Positions 1 through 10,390 of a stretch of 64,000 nucleotides of DNA are shown piece after piece. A program made the translations under genes and the position numbers. Positions within the stretch are counted from its first letter, which is position 1. The number at the start of each line of letters is the position of its first letter. This stretch comes from Thinopyrum elongatum (taxonomy: Eukaryota; Streptophyta; Magnoliopsida; Poales; Poaceae), in contig CM022302.1 of assembly GCA_011799875.1 (NCBI GenBank), forward strand, positions 101,682,237 to 101,746,236. Direction: 5' to 3'. A model generated the notes under the pieces. The model made no database searches. It had not been told where the DNA came from and saw only the letters and a list, made by a program, of their open reading frames with translations.

Positions 1-907
1 TAACGTTCACATTTTCAACTGAATCGGTCTCACCGAGCTCTTCTATTCGGTCTGACCGAGTTGGGTCAAATGTGTGTAACGGTTGGATTTTGTGTGGAGG
101 CTATATATACCCCTCCACCCCCTTCTCTATTCAAGAGAGAGCCATCAGAACGTGCCTACACTTCCACTACTCATTTTTTGAGAGATAACCACCTACTCAT
201 GTGTTGAGACCAAGACATTCCAATCCAACCACAAGAATCTTGATCTCTAGCCTTCCCCAAGTTGCTTTCCACTCAAATCATCTTTCCACCATAGCCAAAT
301 CTGTGAGAGAGAGTTGAGTGTTGGGGAGACTATCATTTGAAGCACAAGAGCAAGGAGTTCATCATCATCACACCATCTATTACCTTTTGGAGAGTGGTGT
401 CTCCTAGATTGGTTAGGTGTCACTTGGGAGCCTCCGACAAGATTGTGGAGTTGAACCAAGGAGTTTGTAAGGGCAAGGAGATCGCCTACTTCGTGAAGAT
501 CTACCCAAGTGAGGCAAGTCCTTCGTGGGCGATGGCCATGGTGGGATAGACAAGGTTGCTTCTTCATGGACCCTTCGTGGGTGGAGCCCTCCGTGGACTC
601 GCGCAACCGTTACCCTTCATGGGTTGAAGTCTCCATCAACATGGACGTACGATAGCACCACCTATCGGAACGACGCCAAAAATCTCCGTGTCTACATTGC
701 GTTTGCCTTCTCCAAACCCTTCCCTTTACCTTCATATGCAATGTTTTACTTTTCGTTGCTACACTCTTAGAATTGCATGTGTAGGATGATTGCTTGACTT
801 GTGCTAAGTTGCTAAAATCTGCCAAGACTTAAAATTGAGAAAAGGCTAGATTTTTATTTGGTCAAGTAGTCTAATCACCCCCCTCTAGACCTACTTTTGA
901 TCCTACA
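1..907 (+). repeat. 5' LTR of element H (3' part)
   Basis: The sequence is homologous to the split 3' LTR. From the 3' copy, about 749 bp of this LTR lies upstream of the window, giving a full length near 1.65 kb. It ends in CCTACA just before the primer site. It holds a TATA box at 103-109 and two copies of the CTCGGTnnnACCGAG motif at about 24-62. Confidence 0.85.
103..109 (+). promoter_or_regulatory. TATA box of the H LTR
   Basis: TATATATA lies between GGAGGC and CCCCTCC, with palindromic CGGT..ACCG motifs 40-80 bp upstream. It is placed as expected for the U3/R promoter of an LTR. The same site in the 3' LTR is split by insertion of element D. Confidence 0.7.
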
Positions 908-909
908 AG

Positions 910-921
910 TGGTATCAGAGC
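910..921 (+). other. Primer binding site, initiator-Met tRNA type
   Basis: TGGTATCAGAGC, the usual plant Copia primer site, lies two bases after the LTR end. It would prime minus-strand DNA synthesis. Confidence 0.9.
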
Positions 922-992
922 TTTGGTCTCCATTTTCCTTGATTTCCATAGCTTTTGGTGATCATAGCCTTGGTTTCACAACCTAGGAGAGT

Positions 993-1967
993 ATGGCGTC
1001 TAGCGAGGGAAATTACCACCGTAGAGGTCCTTACTTTGATGGTACTAATTTTGCTAGTTGGAAGCATAAGATGAAAATGCATATTCTTGGTCATAACCCC
1101 GCTGTATGGGCTATTGTGCGTATTGGCTTGCAAGGTGAATACTTCGAGGATGGAAGAGAACCGGATCGTGAAGCATCCGCGGAAGAATTGAAGATGTTGC
1201 AATACAATGCTCAAGCTTGCGATATTCTTTTCAACGGATTGTGCCCCGAAGAATTCAACAAAATCAGCCGTCTTGAGAATGTAATGGAAATTTGGGATAC
1301 TTTGGTTGATATGCATGAAAGTACCGAGTCCGTCAAGGAATCCAAATTGGATGTGCTTCAAAGTCAACTTGACAAGTTCAAAATGAAGGATGGTGAAGGA
1401 GTCGCTGAAATGTACTCTAGGCTTGCTCTCATCACAAATGAGATTGCTGGCTTAGGAAGCGAAGAGATGACCGACAGATTCATCATCAAGAAGATCCTAA
1501 GAGCCTTGGATGGAAAATATGATACCGTGTGCACCTTGATCCAAATGATGCCCAACTACAAAGATCTCAAGCCAACAGAAGTCATTGGTAGAATCGTTGC
1601 TCATGAGATGTCACTCAAGGATAAGGAAGACCTTCACAACAAGTCTAGTGGTGCTTGCAAAGCTTCATGTGATGCTCCTACAACATCAAGTGAGAAACAA
1701 GTCTTCAATGAAGAATTGAGCTTAATGGTGAAGAACTTCAACAAATTCTACAAGAGTAGAAGCAAAGAGACAAGTTCCAAGTTAATGTCCTACAATGACA
1801 AAAGATCTTCTAGTCGTGATCACAATTGCTACAATTGTGGAAGACCCGGACACTACTCTAGTGAGTGTACAGCTCCATACAAAAGAAGAGAAGACTCACC
1901 TAAAAGGAGAAGTAAAAGGGAGGAATCACCTCCAAGAGAGAGGAGTAGAGATGATCATTATGAATGA
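993..1967 (+). CDS. gag: Copia-type Gag, N-terminal part (element H)
   Basis: The 324-codon ORF starts with ATG 72 bp after the primer site. It opens with the Copia capsid-type sequence (YFDGTNFASWKHKM), continues as a helical UBN2-like region, and near residues 279-292 has a CCHC zinc knuckle (CYNCGRPGHYSSEC) for RNA binding, then an Arg/Ser/Lys-rich tail. The TGA at 1965-1967 and a TAG at 1992-1994 are in frame. The frame then continues to the CACTA insertion at 2056 and resumes exactly after it, so this is the first of three pieces of one gag. No protease or polymerase follows. It is probably not translated to full length. Confidence 0.85.
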   Translation: MASSEGNYHRRGPYFDGTNFASWKHKMKMHILGHNPAVWAIVRIGLQGEYFEDGREPDREASAEELKMLQYNAQACDILFNGLCPEEFNKISRLENVMEIWDTLVDMHESTESVKESKLDVLQSQLDKFKMKDGEGVAEMYSRLALITNEIAGLGSEEMTDRFIIKKILRALDGKYDTVCTLIQMMPNYKDLKPTEVIGRIVAHEMSLKDKEDLHNKSSGACKASCDAPTTSSEKQVFNEELSLMVKNFNKFYKSRSKETSSKLMSYNDKRSSSRDHNCYNCGRPGHYSSECTAPYKRREDSPKRRSKREESPPRERSRDDHYE

Positions 1968-2071
1968 AGACCCTCTCGTAGAAGCAAGTATTAGGAAAGG
2001 AAGGACAAGTCATCAAAGAGCTACACAAGAAGACATCAAGCTCATGTTGGTGAATCACTATTGGAATCTGC

Positions 2072-2395
2072 TACTTTGCCATCTGCCAGCTCTTTGCCGT
2101 CTGCCAGCGGACGGCAAAGCAGGTCTTTGCCGTCTGCTTACAAAAAACCGACGGCAAAGAACTGACAGACGGCAAAGAACCTGTTTGCCATCAGCCAATT
2201 CTTTGCCGTCTGCCAGCAGATGGCAAAGATTCTTTGCCGTCCGCTGGCAGACGGCAAAGAGGTGGGTGTGTCCAGTGGACGCCAGCGCTGTAACGGCCCA
2301 CCAGTCCCACCTCTTTGCCGTCTGCCAGCAGATGGCAAATAATCTTTGCCGTCTGCCAGCAGACGGCAAATATGGACCAGGCAGACGGCAAAGAT
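2072..2395. repeat. Left subterminal hairpin array of CACTA
   Basis: There are repeated units with arms TTTGCCGTCTGC and GCAGACGGCAAA separated by 2-3 bases, plus half units. Subterminal repeats of this kind bind transposase in the CACTA superfamily. ORFs on both strands here are by-products of the repeat. Confidence 0.8.
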
Positions 2396-2399
2396 GGAT

Positions 2400-3130
2400 T
2401 CACTGTCGCATAACAGACGCGCGTAGCGAAAATCGACCGCCAAAGGAATTCCCTACCCCCTATTTCTTCCCCGCAGCATCCACTGGAACCCATCTCCTCC
2501 CCGCGCCGCCCCCTCCCATCGGCGCCGCCGCCCCTCCTCCCCGCGCCGCCCCCTCCCATCCCCGCCACCACCCCTCCTCCCCGCGCCGCCCCCTCCTCCC
2601 CGCACCGCAACCGCCGCCGCCACCGCCACCGCCATCGGCCGGCTCCCCCATCCGCCGTCGGCCATCACCGGCGTGGTCCATCCCTATCTCCCCCAATAGC
2701 ACAAGGCCCTCCGACCATGCCTCTCCCCCGTCGGCGACTCCGCCAGCACCACTGCCCTCCTCTCCCTAGCACCCCTCTGTCGATCCGGCTGACCTCGCCG
2801 CCTCCACTATCCAACCTTGCCTCGGCCACGTCCCCGACTCCAGCACCTCTTCCTAGCCCCTCCAAGCTCGCCATGAGCCCACCTGGAGTGTGACGGAGCG
2901 ACCTGACGCCGTGGAGGCTGTTGCCACTGCAGCCCTGTTATATGCCTCTTATTCGGTGACTTGCCTGTCCCTTTTTTCTCTTTCTCCTCGTCATATCTCT
3001 GATGTGTGCTTTCGTAGGTGCCGTTGGCTTTCATAGGCGCTGGCTGCAGGACCATCTGGATTATGTAAGCGTTGACCATAGAAGGGGCAGGACGTGAACC
3101 TGGGGAGGAAAGAGTGGTCACGCACAGCCT
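2400..3130. other. GC-rich, CT-biased segment within CACTA
   Basis: At 2450-2770 the plus strand is almost all C with some T and G, including repeats of CCTCCTCCCCGCGCCGCCCC; the minus strand is correspondingly G-rich. It looks like a grass 5' UTR or first exon. It could be the start of the captured gene whose exons lie near 4.1-4.6 kb, but no link can be shown. The 324-codon ORF through it has proline runs and repeat-array sequence and is not credible as a gene. Confidence 0.4.
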
Positions 3131-4084
3131 TAGTTTGTGCCACAGGTAGTTTCATTAACTCCATATAGCATTGTTAGTTAGGTGTGTAAAAAATGATGTT
3201 AACTTGTGAATAATTAACTCTCTTAATTTTAAGCAATATCAAATACGACATGATCGCCACTTTGGCAGATTATTCAATAGACCTTAGATATAAAAGGTAG
3301 GTTGATTATTGGAGGCAATAAGTGATATTCGTTGGAGCTTGATATCTGAATATGATACTATTCTATGGTCATATAGGTTTTGAAGTCGTAGTATTTATTT
3401 CTAAAATTTTGCATGGATTTTATACTATTTGTTGAATAAGTGGTGAATGCCTATATAGGTGTCCGCACTGCTGCCAAGCCTGCCTACCTGATCTTTTGAT
3501 TCCAGTATATCTTCAGAAGTCCAATTGCACAAAAGAATGTTGATTCTTGCAGCAGGTGCATGGTTATTCTGTTACCAGATCTACTTATGCTGAATAAACA
3601 AATGATAGCTAAGGTACTTCTCCCATCATAGAAAATTCATGTGTATCCTTTCCTTTTTGCTATGTTGGTATACAGTAGATTACATGACCTCATAGTTGAT
3701 TATAATTAATATGACTAGCTGGCCTTTGCTCCATTAATGTGTTTACACTTCTTTTGTCGAAAAATAATTATGCCCTTTTTAATCTTCAACAGTCTCCGTC
3801 TTACGTAAACAAACAAGGAACATTCTAAAAGGGTAACAAAATGATTGTATAGGTGGAAATGAGCAAGGACTGGCAGATTTTTGTTCATAGCATAAAGTTG
3901 TTTTCCTTCGAATAATGAAGTATCGGATTTGTTTTCTTGAGTTGGATTGACATTTATTGTTGTACCATGCACAAAAATAAAGCTTCAGTGTAAATCAATT
4001 TTTTGGTCAATCAATTAACCTTGATGTCTTTTTGAAACTTCTGGATTGTCACATTAATTGGTTGGTTAATTAATGGTAATGATT
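3131..4084. other. AT-rich non-coding segment within CACTA
   Basis: I see no coding potential, terminal repeat or RNA gene here. By position it may be intron or flanking DNA of the captured PAPA-1-like gene. Confidence 0.4.
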
Positions 4085-4087
4085 TTT

Positions 4088-4680
4088 ATTGAAGAGGAGG
4101 AATTTGGGCTGGCTGAGCCTAATACACTGAAGGAAGCTGATTCACGTTTGGGTGTAAAGACTGAAGCTCCTGGCCAAATAACAAGACAGCGAGCCTTTTA
4201 AGGCGGCGGTGGCCATGGTGAAAGCGTGATTGAATTTCCCGGCGGGTTACCGGCTACTCCATATCGTCTTTGTATTTACTGCATAGCAAAAGGAAAAGCT
4301 TTCAGAATTGGAGATACGGGCTAAAAAAGCAGAGGTGGCTCGGGGTGTAAGATGCAAGTTGACAAAGCAGATAGACAGCAACAGGTTTGTTTTCTTCTGA
4401 TTGATAGCATGTTCTCTATTTTCTTTTGGGTGACCCAATTTTAATGGTTCCTATTTTACAAGCTGAAGCAGTGAGGAAAATACTGGGGATTGCGACCAAG
4501 GAGGAAGAGAGGAAACAGAAAGAACCGGAAGACATGGTAAAATTCATAGGAGTTATACAGTAGCTGGCATTCCTTCCTTTGGTATCTATAATGCCAATTG
4601 CATTACGTTCTCCTTGTTTCTTGTAGGAAAAGCAAGCACGATTCAAGGAATACAAAAGAAGCTGCATTTAGTGTGTCAAT
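4088..4680 (+). pseudogene. Captured gene fragment, PAPA-1-like / INO80 complex subunit B
   Basis: Exon-like blocks match the PAPA-1-like region of the plant INO80 chromatin-remodelling subunit B. Block 1 (4088-4262) reads GQITRQRAF, a TAA where Gln is usual, then GESVIEFPGGLPATPYR. Block 2 (4287-4384) reads QKEKLSELEIRAKKAEVAR then, after a frameshift, KMQVDKA. Block 3 (4463-4536) reads AEAVRKILG and a Glu/Lys-rich stretch. Blocks 2 and 3 are flanked by AG and GT splice dinucleotides. The intron between blocks 1 and 2 is only about 20 bp. A possible fourth block starts at 4627 and is not recognised. The expected C-terminal part is absent. This is a decayed fragment carried by the transposon. 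The match is from memory of the family, not a search. Confidence 0.75.
4537..4590 (+). repeat. 54-bp direct duplication, copy 1
   Basis: Starts GTAAAATTCATAGGAG. It recurs at 4692-4745 with one visible mismatch. Copy 1 begins at the splice donor after block 3 of the PAPA-1 fragment, so the event copied intron sequence inside the captured gene. Confidence 0.8.
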
Positions 4681-4691
4681 GCAGCGAGAAG

Positions 4692-4745
4692 GTAAAATTC
4701 AAAGGAGTTATACAGTAGCTGGCATTCCTTCCTTTGGTATCTATA
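4692..4745 (+). repeat. 54-bp direct duplication, copy 2
   Basis: Second copy of 4537-4590, starting GTAAAATTCAAAGGAG, 155 bp downstream. Confidence 0.8.
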
Positions 4746-4749
4746 TTAT

Positions 4750-5690
4750 TATTGGATGAGAATACGTAGTACAAATCGATATTATTATTGTTTCTCATGC
4801 TCTAAAAGATCCGCAAGCAACAAATTTTCTTATGGAAATTGGGTTCTAAATGAAGTGTAGATATGTACATTGTTCAGTTTTAGTAGTACACTTTATTGCA
4901 CCATAGTGGTAAACATGGGCCAAAATAGAACATATTTGTGTTGATTTTTTTACATTAATGCATCTGTTTTATGGAGCTGGAACTTGCTTAGGAAGAGCTA
5001 GCTTTTATGTAATTAAGAGCTGATTTTTGTAATTCGTTGACTGAATCCAACATATACTAAACTGTAGTTCATATACATGTTATACATACACGTGCAGTAA
5101 CTAGATAAAGAAGCAAAAATATGACCTTGCACACATGTATTTCCATTCTCATATAATGGAATATATACTAAAGGAAAGAATCATGTTATATGCTACAGAT
5201 TCATGTTGAAAGTGTGTAACCACTTTGCCGCAATTCCTCCTACAGAATCATGTTATATACTAAAGGAAATACTGATGCCATGATTTAGACTCAAAAGAGA
5301 ATAATTTCAGTGATCCATGTCCTTCATGTCGAAGAGAAAAGATATTTATCATTTATAATGTCCTTGATATATAATAACCATGCATGATTCCATGTTGTAT
5401 TTTTGGGAATATATGTTCAGCCAAACTAACTAGGTACAAAATCTCATGATCTTGAATATGTATCACTGTTTCTCCTTAATTAATTGAGCATGTGGTCCCT
5501 TCTAACTATTCCTTCAAATATTTTGTTTTGAGTTACCAGTTTTATCGTCCCAAAGCGGCCATCTTTTTTTATTCTGAATCCATGACATATAAAGATCAGT
5601 TGAGAGATGTTCAAAATTTAATTTCACGTTCTCTAATTGCAATTACATTACCATAGAGTTATGCGATGTTTTAGAAAATGTTGTTTTTCC
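4750..5690. other. AT-rich non-coding segment within CACTA/Helitron
   Basis: I see no ORF or family signature. It lies between the captured gene fragment and the Helitron-like 3' end, so it may be Helitron interior. Confidence 0.4.
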
Positions 5691-5696
5691 AAAATC

Positions 5697-5731
5697 ACTA
5701 GCCCGTGCGTTCGCACGGGGTTGATGACTAG
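5697..5731 (+). mobile_element. Helitron-type 3' terminus
   Basis: An 8-bp perfect hairpin (CCCGTGCG, TT loop, CGCACGGG at 5702-5719) is followed 8 bases later by CTAG at 5728-5731 and then T, the layout of a Helitron 3' end. The 5' end (TC after A) was not located, so only the terminus is called. Since the captured gene fragment lies upstream, a Helitron nested in the CACTA may be what captured it. Confidence 0.65.
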
Positions 5732-6108
5732 TAATGTCTAATTGGCAATTTGGCATGCATATTTTGCACCGAGTGATGCCAAAATAGTGTTGTTTCATGA
5801 GTGAGATGTGTACCATTTGTGGAATGTGATTAACCTGCTATTTGTTCAGTTTGCTACGTACACAATCTTTAGTTTTGTTCCATTGAACGACGAATTCAAT
5901 CAATTAAATAGTCGATCATGAATGAATATTCCATTCTTTTTCCTTCTTCTGGTCGTTGACCTGGATCAAAATGCTCTTCTTTCAGTCTCTGTTGAAGTCA
6001 AACCCATCCATGCAAAATCTGTACTGTTGTAGAATTAATGTAGATGAATATATATGCCTTGCAGTTTTATCGTGCATGCCATTCAACTAACTTGCTCTTG
6101 TCCATGCA
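5732..6108. other. Non-coding CACTA interior
   Basis: AT-rich sequence after the Helitron-like end. No feature recognised. Confidence 0.35.
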
Positions 6109-6110
6109 GA

Positions 6111-6236
6111 TGGAGTACGAGGACGAGCAGCAGCAGCAGCAAATCAGCCTGATGATGACGGGGTGCGGGAGGCAATGGTGATCATGCTGATGGCATGAAG
6201 AAGGCTGATGACCACAACCTGGACCTGTTGGCATTT
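6111..6236 (+). pseudogene. Exon-like fragment with CAG-repeat (polyQ) tract, unrecognised
   Basis: After TGCAG, a possible splice acceptor, an ATG opens a short reading frame with acidic residues and a Gln run (EYEDEQQQQQ). It stops within about 25 codons. The bias resembles real exon sequence more than its surroundings. It could be the last exon of a CACTA gene or another captured piece. No function can be given. Confidence 0.3.
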
Positions 6237-6400
6237 AGAGATGGCAAACACAGGCGGCGCGGAGACAGCAATATATATGTATTGGATGTTTGATGTTTGC
6301 CTTATTATGGATGAACATGGTGAAACTATGTTTGATGTTTACCCTATGCAATATATATGTGGTGGATAAGCATAATGTTTGCCTTATTATGTGATTCTGA

Positions 6401-6438
<38 letters not shown>

Positions 6439-6440
6439 AT
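6401..6440. repeat. Microsatellite (AT)n(GT)n
   Basis: About 11 AT units run directly into about 8 GT units. Confidence 0.95.
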
Positions 6441-6502
6441 GTTTGAATTTCTGTGAAAATGAATTGATATAAGAAAAAAAGAAAAAAGGGGCTATATAGC
6501 CA

Positions 6503-6934
6503 CTTTGCCGTCTGCCAGCAGACGGCAAAGCTCTTTGCCATCTGACAGCAGACGGCAAAGTGGCCACGTGGCAGCAGCTTGTGCAACCTGGGCTGACCTA
6601 TTTGGCCTCTTTGCCGTCTGCTTGCAGACGGCAAAGAAGCAAAGGTCTTTGCCGTCTGCCAGCAGACGGCAAAGAGCTGCTTCTTTGCCGTCTGTCAGCA
6701 GACGGTAAAGAAGCAAGCTCTTTGCCATCTGCTGGCAGACGGCAAAGAAGCAGCTCTTTGCCGTCCGCCAGCAGACGGCAAAGAAGCAAGCTCTTTGCCG
6801 TCCGCCAGCAGACGGCAAAGCGGCCTTTACCGGCATCAGCTTTGCCGGAGTGTTTGCCGTCTGCTAGCGGACGGCAAAGCCTTTGCCGTCCGCCAAGCAT
6901 GCCTTTGCCGTCTGCTATGGCAGACGGCAAAGCA
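6503..6934. repeat. Right subterminal hairpin array of CACTA
   Basis: There are at least seven units with the TTTGCCGTCTGC / GCAGACGGCAAA arms, each a potential hairpin of about 27 bases, ending close to the right inverted repeat. It mirrors the left array. Confidence 0.85.
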
Positions 6935-6950
6935 GCTGATTCCAGTAGTG

Positions 6951-7689
6951 AATGGGTGTCTGGTTCTGACTCCGACAACTACTCCGAGAGAAGTTATCAC
7001 TCCGACTCCGAACATACTCAAGATGAAGGTGTTACCGGTCATGCACTTGTGTCATCCAACTCCTACGACATATTCGACTCACCAAATGAAGGAATTGGAA
7101 GATGCTTCATGGCTAAAGGCCCTAAGGTATCACACCCCGAGTATGTTGATTTCAATAGTGATGAAGATGATTTGCTAGGTGATGATGATTTACTTGTTGA
7201 CAACACTAGTGATGAAAACTATGATGAAATTGCTATTAACCATGCTAATCAAGATGAAACGAATGACAATGACAAGAAGGAGATTGAGCGTCTAACTAAA
7301 AAACTAAACACTCTTAAGTTAGCATATGAAACAACCTTAGAGGATCATCGAGAACTTTTAAAAACTCATGAGAAGCTACGCTTTGAGAAGCTCAATTTAG
7401 AGCAAGAGCATTAGGTTCTTAAAAGCAATCAATGATGATCTTCGTAAGAAAAGTTCTTCTTACATTGCCAAGCGTTTACTCTTGTCTACTTACATGCCAC
7501 AAGTAAAATCTAGCAACAAGAGCAAGAAAGATTCTTCTTCTAATAGTAACAATAATCATGCTAAATCCAATGTTGTTGCTTCTAGTAGTTCTCTTGATTC
7601 CACTAATGATTCTCTTAGTCAAGTTACACTTGAGCAAGAAAATAGCTTATTGAAGGGAATTATAGAGAAAGGTGTTTACAAGCGCCTTG
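6951..7689 (+). pseudogene. gag: Copia-type Gag, middle part (element H)
   Basis: This continues the gag frame after the CACTA. It is rich in Ser/Asp (SGSDSDNYSERSYHSDSE), followed by CFMAKGPKV and an acidic stretch, then a heptad-like coiled coil around 7280-7410 (EIERLTKKLNTLKLAYETT). A TAG at 7412-7414 together with a one-base insertion breaks the frame. Another frame carries on as a Lys/Ser/Asn-rich stretch and a Leu-rich helix until element A interrupts it at 7690. Acidic and coiled-coil regions after the zinc knuckle suit the larger Gag of the SIRE/Maximus branch. Confidence 0.75.
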
Positions 7690-9822
7690 TGTAGGGGAAC
7701 GCAGCAGAAAAAAAATTCCGACCTACACACCAGCCCAGGAACACTATGGAGACTGCATACAAGGTTTGATCATTTTCGTTACCGACTCGTAGCGCAGCGG
7801 AAGTAGAGTCGATGATGATCGGCGGTGTAGATCCCCGCAGCTAGGATTTTACAACCTCCCAACCATGAGGATGTACTCCCTCATCTGCCCCTCAGACAGC
7901 TCTCCGGGAGGCGGTCGGACAGTGTCACGAACATCCCTTTGAGAGGACCCTCGAAACTCAGACGGTTACTCGGACAGTCCTTCGGTAGGACACTCGAACA
8001 GCCCCTCAGGCAAAAGGACGAAACTACGACCTCTCTACGGGGTTGCACACATACAGTGTCATCTATCCGGCAGGGCTTCGCCGTCTAGAACTAGTTCCCA
8101 CCGGAACCCAGACAGCCTTTCGGCTCTACAAAACTATTTCGTGGGAGGGAGAGAGAATGTCAGATCATGCATGGCTTGTGTGAGAGAGTTGGAGTGAGTA
8201 TGGAGAGATCCTCTCCACCTCCTTATATAGTGGTGGAAGGGGTGAGGGGGGCTGAAATTCAGCCCACAAAACATGCACTCACCAAACAAGGACAACATGT
8301 TCCCACCAAAGATGGAGAAAACATGTTCCCTTGTCCATGGTGTTCCCCCATGGGGCCCTACCTTCCTCCCAACACTCTCCACCATTTGTGGAGGCTTCCA
8401 CCCACCATGGGGGGCCCACCAACACCTTTTGTCCAGCCACAAGGGGCTGCCCCCCAAAGGGGAGGCGCCCCAAAACAGCCCCACGTATCGTGGGATCTTG
8501 TCCCCTCACACTAGGACAAGATGTTTTCCACGACTATTACTTCTGAAAAATTCTAAAAAGTCCCAGAACATTTCCGGCACCCTCTAAAATTATCTGGACG
8601 TGCTCCAGAACATTTCCGGTATGGTGGTTTAATTTAAAACCATCTTCGTTTACTCTGTAAACAATTCCGGCAGCTCCGAAACTTCTTTTCGGTTTTTTCT
8701 CCGGAAAAATTCCAGAAGTTACCAGACCAATCTGGCAACCTCCAAAACGTTCCCGGTGCTTGCCGAAACCTTTATGGATTAATGGTTTTATCCGAAACAA
8801 CCTTTTGGTTTTACCAAAACTTTTTCGGTGTTCTCTCCGGAACTTTTCCGTTGTCTCTGAAACTTTTCCAATGACTTTCTCTCGGACTCCTAGTCTAGTA
8901 TTCAGGAGATAGATGACCCTTGAGCGTGTGACCCTATAGGTTCAGTGAAGTATAGACATGACCGGAACACTTTCCGATCATTGATCAGCATCGGAGCCGT
9001 GGACACCCATATTGACCCCTATACCCACACGAATGAATATTCGAGTGAACCTCCAGTTGCCGTGTGCTATTCCTGTTGCTTCGCGATATTTTACAAATAC
9101 CCGAGGTGAGACATGTTGGCATCCCCGTGGATCAACAACTTGTCCACTAAGCCAGTTACCTCGTTACCAGTATTGTTCTCTTTTCTCGTTCCTGTGTTCC
9201 GGCATCCCTGTGATCAAATCACATTGTGTCTGGCCAGACGATGATGGATACCGTAACACCGAGAGGGCCCAGAGATATCTCTCCATCGTTGAAGGAGCAA
9301 ATCCCAATCTTGAGCTATCAATTTACTTGACATACTTTTCCATGAACCCATAAGCCGCCGTAATAGCCACCCATTTATGGATGACGTTTAACAAACCCCA
9401 AAGTTCATGAAGCAAGCATGAAGAAACTCGATACTCTCATGGTCTAGGAATCATGCAAATGTTAACCATCTCTGTGTTATTAACCATTAACTTGTGACGA
9501 ATGTATCTCATAGCATAACATCAATTCGGGTCGATTCAACACAAATGTTCTTCTAACATTGTGCCCTCAAAGTTGCTGGCATGGACATGCCCATGATCAG
9601 GAAAATAGAACCATCATGCAACACTTGAGCTAGTCTTAGAGGCCAGACTAGGAATACATTTTACCGTTTATTATTCCACACATGCATATGAGTCTTCCTT
9701 CGAGCCTCGTGATTATTGTAGACTCGAGAACCATAGCAGTTATAGCATGGAACATAAGCATAATTATGAACAGGGAGATAATCAATAACATTTATTATTG
9801 CCTCTAGGGCATATCTCTTATA
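7690..9822 (-). repeat. 3' LTR of element A
   Basis: 2133 bp, matching 15106-17244 and the LTRs of element B. It is bounded on the internal side by a minus-strand polypurine tract (GCAAGTGGGAGTC at 9823-9835). ORFs here, such as around 8134-8587, lie in GC-rich LTR sequence and are not genes. Confidence 0.9.
8223..8229 (-). promoter_or_regulatory. TATA box in the 3' LTR of A
   Basis: TATATAAGG on the minus strand, at the same place as in the other three LTRs of this family. Confidence 0.65.
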
Positions 9823-10129
9823 GACTCCCACTTGCACTCGAGTCAATAATCTAGTTAATGCTAATGCACTTTATACCCATGGCACACTGGTGTAAAATAT
9901 GCTTCGCATGTGGTATAGCCTGATGTCCAACAGATCTGACAACTTCAGCTCTGTGTGTAACTTTGCATATCCTCGCATTTTCACACTTTCACAAAATTCA
10001 TATTTTGTGTGGACTTGGCTTTGCATATGTGTGAATCATTGATCGAAACCTGATTCCTCAGACTGAGCTATGGAGCAACTATCTGCAATAGTGTCCCATT
10101 TACCAAAGCCATCTTGGAACCATACTAAG
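9823..10129. other. Element A interior next to the 3' LTR
   Basis: Polypurine tract followed by non-coding sequence homologous to the end of element B's interior. No ORF. Confidence 0.6.
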
Positions 10130-10390
10130 TTCATGAATTAACTATATGATTCAACAACTTCTTTGTCGCTTCTTAAGCGTCAACATACTTAGCCATTTGT
10201 TATAGAATTCGCCACAGCAACCTATTTGGAACAATTTCCAACTACCGTGCCACCAGTTTTGTGTATTTCACAAAACCCTTAACTTAAATCGAAAATCGCA
10301 TGGAGCATTGATGAAGACTGTATCGATGTAATTACTTACAATGAGTACTTCGTAATCTCTGCTTGCGAGAAACCATGTCATCAGTACTGC
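10130..10390 (-). pseudogene. Copia RNase H remnant (element A)
   Basis: Minus-strand sequence is collinear with the plus-strand RNase H remnant of element B at 36326-36597. That copy still shows the VSWNLFKQ and ANSITEAKYVAA blocks typical of the end of Copia pol. Here frameshifts and stops leave no ORF. Confidence 0.6.

Larger units (their letters stand above)
2056..6950. mobile_element. Element F: CACTA (DTC) DNA transposon inserted in gag
   Basis: The left end reads CACTATTGGAATC and the right end GATTCCAGTAGTG, imperfect inverted repeats of the CACTA type. The 3-bp duplication AAT (2053-2055 and 6951-6953) flanks it. Removing the element and one AAT restores the gag frame. Hairpin-rich subterminal arrays lie at both ends. 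The 4.9 kb interior has no transposase ORF that I recognise, so it is probably non-autonomous. It carries a captured host gene fragment and a Helitron-like end. Confidence 0.92.

Noticed and set aside
910..921. tRNA-like sequence
   Set aside because: Only the 12-base complement of a tRNA 3' end is present; it is a primer site, not a tRNA gene. Same at 54336.
1795..2769. 324-codon plus ORF crossing the H-CACTA junction
   Set aside because: It joins out-of-frame gag, hairpin repeats and a C-rich stretch. No domain, and the real gag frame is a different one.
6503..6934. Regular hairpin array resembling a CRISPR
   Set aside because: Units abut or have irregular gaps, there are no unique equal-length spacers, the context is a plant transposon, and a mirror array sits at the other end.
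6560..7414. 284-codon ORF combining hairpin array and gag
   Set aside because: The first 130 codons are the CACTA subterminal repeat. Only the part after 6950 is real gag.
8134..8587. Overlapping ORFs of about 100-116 codons on both strands in the LTRs of A and B (also 15548-16009, 32098-32498, 38094-38495)
   Set aside because: Open in several frames at once because of low stop content, repeated in every LTR of the family, no domain.
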